From: Giardia muris
Lineage: Eukaryota > Fornicata > Diplomonadida > Hexamitidae
DNA length: 64,000 nucleotides
NCBI GenBank assembly: GCA_006247105.1
Contig: CM016925.1
Coordinates: 1,364,001 to 1,428,000 of the forward strand
Reading direction: 5' to 3'
In this document: piece by piece, positions 44,539 to 53,284 of the stretch
How the letters are laid out: the number at the start of each line of letters is the position of its first letter
Position numbering within the stretch: the first letter of the stretch is position 1
Made by a program: the position numbers and the translations under genes
Notes under the pieces: model-generated
Databases searched by the model: none
Told to the model about the DNA's origin: nothing
The model's input: only the letters and a program-made list of their open reading frames with translations

Positions 44539-46548
44539 ATGTCTCAGACAGACCTCATGCGCGCCGCCGAGAAGGGCGACCTCGTCGAAGTGCGTCGGTA
44601 TATCGACCAGGCCGGAGAGAAGGGCGAGGACGGGCAGACCGCGCTCATGTACGCTGCGGAGAAGGGCAACTTCGAGTGTGCCGAGCTACTCATTGAAAAG
44701 GAAGCCGGAATGCAGGACTCGAACGGGTGGACAGCGATGCAGTGTGCAGCGTACAGCAACTGCCCCCAGTTTATCCCCTCGCTCCTCGCGAGCGAGGCCA
44801 AGATGCGGAACAATGATACCTGGACTGCGCTGATGTGGGCGGCTTATCGAGGCTATACAGACTGCGCTCGGCTCTTGCTTTGCGAGGCCGGCATGCAATC
44901 CACCGAGAGGTGGGAGGACTTCCCTGCTGGCGTAACCGCATTGATGATCGCCGCATGGCGCAACCACGAGAGCGTCGTGGACATCCTCAAGCCCTATGAG
45001 CAGGGACTGAAAGATAGCAAGGAACATACCGCATGTTGGTACGCACAGAACTCGGGCTCTCGCGATGGCACTAGAGTACGGACGCTCCTGCAGAACGAAG
45101 GAACTCTTCGTTCCCCTGCACCCGACGGGATCATTGGCTCCCTTATCAATGCGGCGATCGCTGGAGATATCTCAATGGCTCGGGAGTATTTCGCCGAGGC
45201 GGGACAGCGAGACGCGTCAGGCCAGACCGCCCTTATGAAGACCGCCCGGTACGGTCACGCAGGAGTAGCACGCCTACTTAGAGAGCACGAGGCGGGACTG
45301 TATGATAATAGCAACCAGACCGCCCTCGACCTTGCTTTGGATAACGGTTATTATGAAGTCGCTCTTCTCCTGGAGTGCGAGCACAACGGTGAGACTGACA
45401 TCACTATGCTCATGATTTCGGCGGGCGCGGGAAGTCTTGACGACGTCAATCGTCACCTCTCCGAGGCTGGATTGCGTGATCATGATGGCTGGTCTGCCCT
45501 CATGTACGCGGCCGAGGCCGGCTATTCGGACTGTGTTTTACCCCTTTTGGAGCGCGAGACCGGGCTCCAGGCGTCCGGAGAGCAGTATGGTTATCCAGCC
45601 GGAACCTCGGCTCTCATCCTCGCCGCCTCGAATGGCCACACCGCCTGCACCGAACTTCTTGTCGATCACGAATCTGGATTGGTCGACGGCAACGGTAAGA
45701 CTGCCCTGATCTACGCTGCAGCAAGTGGATATACGGACGTGGTGCGTCTCCTTTGTAGTCGTGAAGCTTGCCTTCGAGATAATAGTGGCTGGACAGCCTT
45801 GATGCATGCGGCATATACCGGCGAGATTGGCTGTGTACGGCTTCTTCTGAACGAAATCGACGTCCTCAATGAACGTAACGAGACCGCATTGGATATTGCC
45901 GAGTCTGTTGATCCGAAGTCTCCCTGCTTCAAGAGATGCGTCCGGTGCGCTCGGATCCTTCGTGAGCACCTCGAAATGCGAGATGCGAGAACCTCGAAGC
46001 ATATTACGGGTGTCATTAGTGGGGTACACAACGTGCGTGGTTCTCTCGCGAAGACCTTCACAGATGACGAGGTCCAGGATGCCGAGCGGGATATCGCGCT
46101 TGTCATAGAGACTCTTGAGAATCTCAAACGGAAAGCAGAGCAGCGAGAGCGGGACGGCTTCTTCCAGGAGGTTGCCGCACTTCGAAAGCGGCTTGAGACG
46201 GTGGAAGCGGCCAATCGGGAGCTTACTGCACGACTAGAGGCAAAGGACAAAGAGATACGTGCAATAATGCGATTACCTCACCCGATCACCTCGTCCGAGG
46301 GATATACCCTCGACGACCTCGAGAAGCTGAGAGAGAGCCTAACCATCTCGCTTCAGACGGCTACCGTTGCACTAGCGGTCATCCAGACGAATTCGTGCAT
46401 TGTCTGCATGGGCGCCCAGAAGAATGTCCTTCTACATCCCTGCCGACACCTTTGCGTCTGCGAGACGTGCGCGGCGAGCATGCGGGGACAGCACTGTCCT
46501 CTCTGCCGCTCGGTCATCGAGAACACAGAACGGATATTCCTCCTCTAG
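44539..46548 (+). CDS. Ankyrin-repeat protein with C-terminal RING finger (protein 21.1-like)
   Basis: 669 residues from the ATG after CACAAAAAAG. Residues 1-470 carry about a dozen ankyrin units with the Giardia 'protein 21.1' signature (GQTALMYAAEKGNFECAELL, DGWSALMYAAEAGYSD, GWTALMHAAYTGEIGCVRLL). A coiled coil follows (about 510-575). The end is a C3HC4 RING: CIVCMGAQKNVLLHPCRHLC...CPLC. This is the layout of RING E3 ligases of the XIAP/MIB type, here joined to ankyrins. Substrate unknown. Confidence 0.9.
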   Translation: MSQTDLMRAAEKGDLVEVRRYIDQAGEKGEDGQTALMYAAEKGNFECAELLIEKEAGMQDSNGWTAMQCAAYSNCPQFIPSLLASEAKMRNNDTWTALMWAAYRGYTDCARLLLCEAGMQSTERWEDFPAGVTALMIAAWRNHESVVDILKPYEQGLKDSKEHTACWYAQNSGSRDGTRVRTLLQNEGTLRSPAPDGIIGSLINAAIAGDISMAREYFAEAGQRDASGQTALMKTARYGHAGVARLLREHEAGLYDNSNQTALDLALDNGYYEVALLLECEHNGETDITMLMISAGAGSLDDVNRHLSEAGLRDHDGWSALMYAAEAGYSDCVLPLLERETGLQASGEQYGYPAGTSALILAASNGHTACTELLVDHESGLVDGNGKTALIYAAASGYTDVVRLLCSREACLRDNSGWTALMHAAYTGEIGCVRLLLNEIDVLNERNETALDIAESVDPKSPCFKRCVRCARILREHLEMRDARTSKHITGVISGVHNVRGSLAKTFTDDEVQDAERDIALVIETLENLKRKAEQRERDGFFQEVAALRKRLETVEAANRELTARLEAKDKEIRAIMRLPHPITSSEGYTLDDLEKLRESLTISLQTATVALAVIQTNSCIVCMGAQKNVLLHPCRHLCVCETCAASMRGQHCPLCRSVIENTERIFLL

Positions 46549-46576
46549 AAGGAGAGGCACCATTTGCACTATTCAC

Positions 46577-48700
46577 TCAGCGGAAGATGAAACTAGAGAG
46601 CTGAAAAGGGCGTTCGAAGGGATACAGATATCCGCTCGTGCTGGAGAGTTGTGCCAGGCGCTCAAATGCCGTAAGCTTCCTTCGGCGGGATGATCTACGT
46701 TTTCCCGAGATAAGCCCATGCGCCTTGCGGAAAATGGAGTCGAGCTCCTCTCTCCTCTCCATTAGCCAGTCCTCTCCTGCGGCCTTTTCGAAGGAATCTA
46801 TGACGGCCTGTATGATGCTTTCGGGAAAGACCGGGGGGAAGAGCTCATCAGGAATCTGAATATCTAATTCCTCGCATGTGTAAAGCTTTCCAGCAATGTC
46901 AATAGCCAGGAGACACCTTTGCAGCTCAGGTAAGAAACAGCCCAGAGCAGCAGCCAGCGTCAGGTTGAGCATGTTAATGACGAGCATTAAACGATCGAGG
47001 AAATCACGTGCGGGAAGCTTCGGGGTGGCAAGAACAGAGCCCATCGGCCCAGCCTTGGTGGGGGGCTCTGCGGGCTCATGCGTTGCGTCCTTAAACACGC
47101 GTACACTGGTAATCATGAGGGTCTCCGGAGCACAGAGGTCGCAGTCGTCAATGTTCTGAAATACTTGTGCAAGCAATTGCTCCTTTAGCTCGTCGTCCTT
47201 CTTTATCTCCTCCGCGGTATCGGCTAGGTCAAGGGTCACATCATCCCGAAAAAACCCGGCGAATAGCTCCTCGGTGAGTGGCTGGTTCACGATCGCGGCG
47301 TTCTGAGAGCAGGTAAACTGACGGATGAAGGCGACGGGCGCGGGTGGATTATTCCGATAGTCTTCCAGAGCGTTAGGGTTCGTTGCTGAGTCATAGATGC
47401 CACAGAAGACGACATACGCTCCGAGGTTTGTCTCTTGATAGTTTGGGACTGAGAAAAGAGTGTGAGTTATCCCTCCATGCTCTGTTAGCCAACCTTCTTC
47501 GACACAAGTATGTGACCGAATGATGTACTTGACTCCAAACATACGACAGAAGCGCCTGGCGGCGTCCTGGCCGAACGTAACGGAGATCCCGCGCATATCA
47601 TTGGGGACGAACTCCTTATGATCCTCGCTGGGATCCGCCCAGAGTAAGTCCTGAAGCGGGTCATAATACTGGTATTCGAGGAAGTCGGCGGAGTCCGGCT
47701 CTCGAAAGCGGTTCAGACGGCTCATATCTGCGAGACAAAAGCCATGCCATGCGGGAAGTCCGCCATGGACAACTATGTAGGTTCTATTGATGAGGGCACA
47801 GAGGGGCAATGCTTGGAATGCCTTGTTGAAGAGGACACATAGTCCAGCACACTCCGCCTCACCGATCTTCGACTCATACTTTCGTTGAATTTCGGTGGGG
47901 AAAGAATAGTTGGAATAGACGCTTTCGGTCTCATGGTTACCGCGTAGAAGATAGATGGAGCCGGGCTGTCTGATCTTGAGCGCTAGCAGGACGATGAAGA
48001 TCTCGACTGAGAACGATCCTCGATCGACGTAGTCGCCATTAAAGAGGTAGATAGTTTGATCCTCCTCGGGAAAGCCTTCTTTCGAGAGGATCCTTTCAAT
48101 CACCTCGAAGGTTCCATGAGTATCGCCTACAAGGATGAGCTTCTTATATCCCAAGTCCACGGTGTCAGTTCCAAGGCTAATGGGCCTTAAATCGCTAAGA
48201 GACGTCATGGAGACGCCACAGCCGCTGCTTCGCATCGTCGCCTGTGCAAGGGCTTTGGAGCATGCGTCAGGAAGTGTTTTGTTGAAGGTTGAAATGTCGG
48301 TCGGAGGAAGGATAAGATCGAGCATGTTCGGCTCGTCACCTAGGAGCTTTGTCCCAATATGCAAGACGCGCCTTATGAACGGGGCGGGGATGATCTCAGT
48401 TAATGTTACAGTCTCAAAGGCTTCTCCTTGTCTATTCTTAGTTAAGTAACAAGAACGCACCCGGGCGACGATGTCCTTGAACCATGGCTCTGAGACCTGG
48501 TTGCGGATCTCGGCGAGCTCGCCGCTGGTTGGGAGGACGGATTGGCGCTTCGAAGGGCCAAAGAACCGACGAGAACGGCGCTCGGCCTCCTGGGTCGAGA
48601 TGCTGAAGTACCCGATGGAAGGGGCGACCGTCGAGAGCGGAAGCTTCCGTTCCTTCGCGCCCCCAACGCCCTTCTTCTTTCCACGTGTCTTCTTACTCAT
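46577..48700 (-). CDS. PPP-family Ser/Thr phosphatase (PP5/PPEF-like catalytic core)
   Basis: 707 residues from the ATG following GAACGAAAAA. The N-terminal 180 residues are basic, then variable. The catalytic core (about 190-460) has GDTHG, GDYVDRG, LLRGNHETES, VHGGLP, RSHTCVEEGW and FSVPNYQ, all standard PPP metal and phosphate motifs. The last 250 residues are helical and unassigned. There are no TPRs, so it is not a standard PP5, and no EF-hands, so not a standard PPEF. In RSHT the usual Glu after His is Thr. Confidence 0.85.
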   Translation of the reverse strand: MSKKTRGKKKGVGGAKERKLPLSTVAPSIGYFSISTQEAERRSRRFFGPSKRQSVLPTSGELAEIRNQVSEPWFKDIVARVRSCYLTKNRQGEAFETVTLTEIIPAPFIRRVLHIGTKLLGDEPNMLDLILPPTDISTFNKTLPDACSKALAQATMRSSGCGVSMTSLSDLRPISLGTDTVDLGYKKLILVGDTHGTFEVIERILSKEGFPEEDQTIYLFNGDYVDRGSFSVEIFIVLLALKIRQPGSIYLLRGNHETESVYSNYSFPTEIQRKYESKIGEAECAGLCVLFNKAFQALPLCALINRTYIVVHGGLPAWHGFCLADMSRLNRFREPDSADFLEYQYYDPLQDLLWADPSEDHKEFVPNDMRGISVTFGQDAARRFCRMFGVKYIIRSHTCVEEGWLTEHGGITHTLFSVPNYQETNLGAYVVFCGIYDSATNPNALEDYRNNPPAPVAFIRQFTCSQNAAIVNQPLTEELFAGFFRDDVTLDLADTAEEIKKDDELKEQLLAQVFQNIDDCDLCAPETLMITSVRVFKDATHEPAEPPTKAGPMGSVLATPKLPARDFLDRLMLVINMLNLTLAAALGCFLPELQRCLLAIDIAGKLYTCEELDIQIPDELFPPVFPESIIQAVIDSFEKAAGEDWLMERREELDSIFRKAHGLISGKRRSSRRRKLTAFERLAQLSSTSGYLYPFERPFQLSSFIFR

Positions 48701-48722
48701 TTTTTCGTTCACAAGATCACTC

Positions 48723-49850
48723 TTATGATGAAGGACGATATGATCCTTTTCTTCCTTTTCGCCTCCGCGTCATAAGGTAACTCATGATACAACTGGCCGC
48801 GAAGGTGAAGCCAAACCAACCAAAGACGAGTATAAGGAAGTTGATGGCAAGGAACTGTCCCGTCGTTCTTCGAAGCAAAGGGCCAGGAGGAGCATCGTTC
48901 CATGGATTAAGGACGTTTGCGCCTAGCACGATGCCGATGGAGTTCGCAACGACGAAGCCACAGGACAATATCGATATTAGGAGGTCAAGATATAAGAAAA
49001 GGTTTCGCCTACGCGCTAGATGTAACCGTTCGAAGCTAATATGCGAAGAGATCGTCTGCTCGACGCTTTCTGCTTGCGCGATTAACTCCTGAAGCCGAAA
49101 GAGGTGTGTTTCCATGAAATCGATCAGGACGTTGAGTCTTACTGGGAAGTCTTCATCCTCGACGCTATCGGAACTACTGGAGTCCTCACTATCGGAAGGC
49201 AACCCTAGTTGCATGAGGTGGAAGGGAGAGCTATTAAGGACGCAGTTCAACTGGTGGGATTGAGCATGGACTCTTTGATTAGCAAAACAAAGTCTTAAGA
49301 TGTCCAAGTCACTGTCCAAGAGGTATGTGATGGCATCTCTTGCTTGTGACGCACTGGTTGTGATTCGGTTGAGAGTTTGGCGTTCCTTTTCAAGCCTACC
49401 TATGGTCTGATGCTGTAGTCCGCGAGAGACCACTAAATGGATTGATCCGAAACGATTAAGAAGCTTTTCAATATAAACATTGAAGACGGCATCAAGAAGG
49501 AGTAGTTCCGTATTGTATCGAAGAACTGATTCTCTATCTTGTTCTAGGGCGGTGGAAATGGCGCTTTCGAGCTCTTCAGGGGTCACGTCAAGGTCAGTAA
49601 TGGTATCCCGATCTAACGTCAATAACGTTAACTGATTGGTCTGGATGATATAGGAAAGCTTCCCAATGGAGACGAAGAGTTCCTGGTCACGTGGTTCAAT
49701 GGCAGAAACGTTGTGCAAGAAGATCTTCATATCTCGTGGAAGGACACGGTATTGTTTCTGTAAGGCATGATGGTCTATTAACTGCGCCGAAACCATTTCA
49801 ATCCGGGTATTGGAGATCATGTATGTTTGCGTCTTAAATAGATGATGCAT
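48723..49850 (-). CDS. MRS2/CorA-like magnesium transporter relative with GAN motif
   Basis: 375 residues from the ATG after AGAATAAAT. A helical cytosolic domain includes RYRVLPRDMKIF-like strands at the front and a long helix with LPSDSEDSSSSDS linker. Two membrane helices lie near the C-terminus, and between them sits VLGANVLNPWND, the place of the CorA/Mrs2 GMN signature. Here it reads GAN (residues 310-312). GMN is essential for selectivity in studied family members. This may be a channel with altered selectivity or a relative with another role. It has a 22-bp spacing to the phosphatase start. Confidence 0.7.
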   Translation of the reverse strand: MHHLFKTQTYMISNTRIEMVSAQLIDHHALQKQYRVLPRDMKIFLHNVSAIEPRDQELFVSIGKLSYIIQTNQLTLLTLDRDTITDLDVTPEELESAISTALEQDRESVLRYNTELLLLDAVFNVYIEKLLNRFGSIHLVVSRGLQHQTIGRLEKERQTLNRITTSASQARDAITYLLDSDLDILRLCFANQRVHAQSHQLNCVLNSSPFHLMQLGLPSDSEDSSSSDSVEDEDFPVRLNVLIDFMETHLFRLQELIAQAESVEQTISSHISFERLHLARRRNLFLYLDLLISILSCGFVVANSIGIVLGANVLNPWNDAPPGPLLRRTTGQFLAINFLILVFGWFGFTFAASCIMSYLMTRRRKGRKGSYRPSS

Positions 49851-49857
49851 ATTTATT

Positions 49858-50433
49858 CTAGTCTTCAAGTAGAATGGTAGTCCTTTGTGGGCGATAGAAG
49901 ATGCTTCGATCTCTGGTGCGTTTGGCCTCTGTCTTCCCTTGGGAGACCGTTATCCGATGCCCAGCGGCATTCTCCAATTGCCCTCGAACAAAAGCATCCT
50001 CAGGTATTTCTTCACGTGAGACTATACTACTCGAGGCAGTCCTTTCAGGGCGATGGCGAAGGGTATAGAACTCGTCCGTCTCAACGTTCTGGCCTCCCAC
50101 TAAGGTCGTACTTTCCTTCCCAAAGTCGATCCGATTCCTTCGAAAGAAACGATCCAAATGAATCCTTAGATTGTTATTATGCTCATTGACCTCACGGATG
50201 ACGGGGTCGCTATCCACACAGGGTAACCGGCGTAGGATGGCGGCAAATCTTTCCAGAGCCACCGTATATTCCTCTTGACGCCCCTGAGCTCGATATAATA
50301 AGCATTCCGACGCTAATTGAAGAAATTCATCGTACTGGGTGAGGGATCCATTGAAGTTGAAAGGCGTTATCGTCTCCGGAAGCTTATCCACAACGTTCGA
50401 GTCTCGCTGTAATAGAACCAACCATGGATCCAT
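49858..50433 (-). CDS. Hypothetical protein, unknown
   Basis: 191 residues, starting at the ATG after AAGAAAAT. It is mostly helical, polar, with a basic C-terminus. Segments GQLENAAGHRITVSQGKTEA and DRFFRRNRIDFGKEST look conserved but are not a known domain to me. A SNARE-like or tether role was considered but not supported. The next gene starts 7 bp after its stop. Confidence 0.6.
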   Translation of the reverse strand: MDPWLVLLQRDSNVVDKLPETITPFNFNGSLTQYDEFLQLASECLLYRAQGRQEEYTVALERFAAILRRLPCVDSDPVIREVNEHNNNLRIHLDRFFRRNRIDFGKESTTLVGGQNVETDEFYTLRHRPERTASSSIVSREEIPEDAFVRGQLENAAGHRITVSQGKTEAKRTRDRSIFYRPQRTTILLED

Positions 50434-50497
50434 ATTTTCTTTCCTCTCCCTCCATATAATGGACAAGTTCACTTCACAGAGGGGATAAGAGACGCGG

Positions 50498-50893
50498 TCA
50501 CTTCTTCGTGTTCCAGACGACCTCGTCGATGTTGACAACGATTAGACATAGTTCTGGGTCCTCGAGGCCGTCGAAGTACTTCTCAATGTTCGGACACCAG
50601 ACCTCTTTGAAGACGTCGGGAGATGAGCCATGAGGTAAAACGTTTGCTGTTGCCTTGACCAAGGCGTTCTCCCCGAACGGTTGTCCGACCTTGACGGTGA
50701 ATTTGTTATGGGTCTTCACGGATGTCACCTTGATCGAGCTATGCTTCGCGGCCAGGACGAGCTTCCCAAGGGTTGGAGAGTAGAGGACTGTCATCGGCTC
50801 TCCGCACGGGTAGCCGTCGGGGAGGATGAAGGACATGGCCCCGATCTTCTTGCAGCTCTCGTTGAGCGCCACTAACTTCTCGATGTCAGTCAT
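50498..50893 (-). CDS. FMN-binding split-barrel (PPOX-like) small protein
   Basis: 131 residues from the ATG behind GAGGTCGAA. The pattern ALNESCKKIGAMSFI...PMTVLYSPTLGKLVLAAKH followed by VWCPNIEKYFDGLEDPELCLI and a final VVNIDEVVWN resembles the general-stress-protein-26 branch of pyridoxamine-phosphate-oxidase-like split barrels, which bind flavin. Enzymatic function in such single-domain forms is often unknown. Similar proteins are widespread in bacteria, and transfer is possible. It is divergent from the membrane gene by 53 bp. Confidence 0.6.
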   Translation of the reverse strand: MTDIEKLVALNESCKKIGAMSFILPDGYPCGEPMTVLYSPTLGKLVLAAKHSSIKVTSVKTHNKFTVKVGQPFGENALVKATANVLPHGSSPDVFKEVWCPNIEKYFDGLEDPELCLIVVNIDEVVWNTKK

Positions 50894-50946
50894 TTCGACC
50901 TCTTTTTCTAGCAGCAATCAACAGCTCAAATAATATCGGTCCTTCC

Positions 50947-53277
50947 ATGCAGTCCCGTATAGCCCATCATGGCCTCGGGAGGCGCCCTGCCTCCCGGGAG
51001 CCCGCTGGTTTCGTCGCGAACTATCAGGCCCACGTCGATAGGGTTCTTGAGAGTATCGGTATCAACCCACGCTTCATCCTTGGGTGCGATGAGTTCTTCA
51101 CGGTTCTGGTCTGCCTCTTCGCAACCATCACTCTTCTATTCTTCATCGTGGCCCCATTCACCTTCGTTGAGCCATCCAAGCGATTATTGGTTACTCCTTG
51201 GGAGTCACAAGAGTCCTTCCTTCACTTGGCCAGTGCTGACCTTCTGAAGCATGGATACGAGTATACCCAGATGAATAGCGTCACCATTGTCAATAGACAA
51301 GATGATTATCAAGGCATAATAGTAAGAAAGCCGCTTCTGAGCCAAGGCCAATTCTCCCCGGTGTATTCTCACATATTCAATGAGACTGTGCACGTCTACA
51401 CCCCCTCTCAGGGCCCCATTACGACTATCCTTCACGTCCCTACAAACTCTGATGCATCCTCCATCGAGGCTCTTCGTGTCGTCTTAACAGCGACTTTCCG
51501 TGCTCTTCAAGATAACCCTCATGTCGCCCTCATTGCTGGCTCCTCATATGATGCCACAAGTCGGGTGGCTAATAGCCTCCATAATATTGATGCTCCTATT
51601 CACGTTCATTTCAAGCCCGGTACGGGTTGGCGTGGTCTACAAGTCATAGACCCCATAGATCTCGTTGGAAAGTGCAAGACTTGTGTCAGGCCTGTTCTCT
51701 TGCCACAGTATAAGCTCCTTTTGGATATGGCCGGGGCCATTGGGCGTATATCGCGATACACCCTACTTAATAGAGGAGCGATCCTTCTGACCACCACATC
51801 TGGCCTGTATGGTGCCGAGATAGCACCTAGTAAGCTCGATTCCATTGGGCTCGAAGCGCACCTTCTTGATGAGGCCCTAATTGGCTCTGCAGCCGCGAAG
51901 CTCTATCCCCAGATATCACGTTTTCTTGAGACCCTTTCAAAGAAGTCCGTTGAAAGCTATATTCCGATGGCCATGGTACTCGGTAGCATTTCCGTTCCGC
52001 GTATTTTTCTCCTGACTTTGGTGGTTGCTTCATTATTGGCCACACCATATATTATAATTCAGAAAAAAGGGAAGCACGAGTTCTTCAGGACTTTCTGCTT
52101 CGGTATTTTCTCCCGCTGCTTCATGGTTTCCATTGGACTGGCTCTCTTCCTGGGATACTATCTCCTCTTCGTCAGGACGGATGCCATCCTGAGTATTGGG
52201 CTGGGGATGCACCAGAGCTTTATTCACGGTCTTGTCCTCCTTGGTCTAGGTATCTCCATGTTCTGCTGGGGGATTGTTCCACCCTCCGATCTGGTGTCCA
52301 TCTTCCGTGAGGGCATAACCGTCAACCTACTGGCGAGCCTTCTCGGTCTTTTCATTCCCGAGATGTACGGATTCAGTACACTGTCTTTCCAGGTTGCATT
52401 TCTACAGCTGGTATCCTTCGGATCCATGAGGTACCTGGCTCGCCGGTTCAAACTCCATTCGTTGAAGGTCAAGAGCGGTATTTGTTTCTCCTTCTTGCTT
52501 CTCGCTTATCCGTTGGCCTATTACCAGTTCTATCTTCTCATCAATGGGATCTCGCATGTGCAAGTCACGATCCCAGGCCTTTCTCGTCTCGATGGACTTG
52601 CCAGAATCGCCATTCTTGCCTTCCAGATACTCATTTGTTTAGCTGTCCTCTTTGGTCATCTCGTTGCTTTCACTCGTATGCTTCCTTCTCGGTTCCTCTT
52701 GGGTCTGGGGTGTATCTTCGTCAGCATTGCCTTCATGTACTACTCGACGACGCGCACCGCTAGCACTCAAACCATTGCTAACTGGAAGCATACTCCGGGG
52801 GTTTTGGGGACTCCATCAACACAAGGGTCGATTGACCTCACGTTCTGGTGCTTTGATGATCAACATCTCTGTGGCCTCGATACCAGCCTCGCCGGCTTCG
52901 TTGATCACGCCATCATTCAGAATGCAGACGTGGACCTTATGGCAGGAGACGATACTGAAGAAGAAAGACATAAGGACGTGTTCACTTTGAGTGCATTCCA
53001 TGACGCCGTGAATCTAACTATCCCGAAGCTAATGACGCATAGTATACGATGCGATGATCAAAAGTGTCACTCAGTTGACGGAGAACATAAGGATTTCATT
53101 GTTGTGGCGGACTCCCACCTTCTTGACGAGAGAAACGTCTATCATACGACCACTGGTGAGCTAGCCGAGATTACTGGCGAGCCAATGTACATATGCGAGC
53201 GTGTCCCCGTCACCTTCGAGGAGAACATCTATTGGAGACGCACGTATCAGGCATATAGCTGTTATCATCCCGAGTAA
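50947..53277 (+). CDS. Polytopic membrane protein, possibly GAA1/ERMP1-type
   Basis: 776 residues. One membrane helix at about 48-72 is followed by a large lumenal domain (about 75-340), then a cluster of seven or more membrane helices (345-600), and a second lumenal end with six Cys. This shape is that of the M28-like ER membrane proteins GAA1 (GPI transamidase) and ERMP1. In the lumenal domain, SDASSIEALRVVLTATFRAL is reminiscent of the M28 fold helix, but the His/Asp/Glu zinc ligands of active peptidases are not apparent. The assignment is tentative. AGTAAAC overlaps the stop, a perfect poly(A) signal. Confidence 0.6.
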   Translation: MQSRIAHHGLGRRPASREPAGFVANYQAHVDRVLESIGINPRFILGCDEFFTVLVCLFATITLLFFIVAPFTFVEPSKRLLVTPWESQESFLHLASADLLKHGYEYTQMNSVTIVNRQDDYQGIIVRKPLLSQGQFSPVYSHIFNETVHVYTPSQGPITTILHVPTNSDASSIEALRVVLTATFRALQDNPHVALIAGSSYDATSRVANSLHNIDAPIHVHFKPGTGWRGLQVIDPIDLVGKCKTCVRPVLLPQYKLLLDMAGAIGRISRYTLLNRGAILLTTTSGLYGAEIAPSKLDSIGLEAHLLDEALIGSAAAKLYPQISRFLETLSKKSVESYIPMAMVLGSISVPRIFLLTLVVASLLATPYIIIQKKGKHEFFRTFCFGIFSRCFMVSIGLALFLGYYLLFVRTDAILSIGLGMHQSFIHGLVLLGLGISMFCWGIVPPSDLVSIFREGITVNLLASLLGLFIPEMYGFSTLSFQVAFLQLVSFGSMRYLARRFKLHSLKVKSGICFSFLLLAYPLAYYQFYLLINGISHVQVTIPGLSRLDGLARIAILAFQILICLAVLFGHLVAFTRMLPSRFLLGLGCIFVSIAFMYYSTTRTASTQTIANWKHTPGVLGTPSTQGSIDLTFWCFDDQHLCGLDTSLAGFVDHAIIQNADVDLMAGDDTEEERHKDVFTLSAFHDAVNLTIPKLMTHSIRCDDQKCHSVDGEHKDFIVVADSHLLDERNVYHTTTGELAEITGEPMYICERVPVTFEENIYWRRTYQAYSCYHPE

Positions 53278-53284
53278 ACTTAAC

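Noticed and set aside
48471..48775. Plus-strand frames over the 5' end of the phosphatase gene
   Set aside because: They are antisense to the basic N-terminus of a well-supported gene and start without initiator context.
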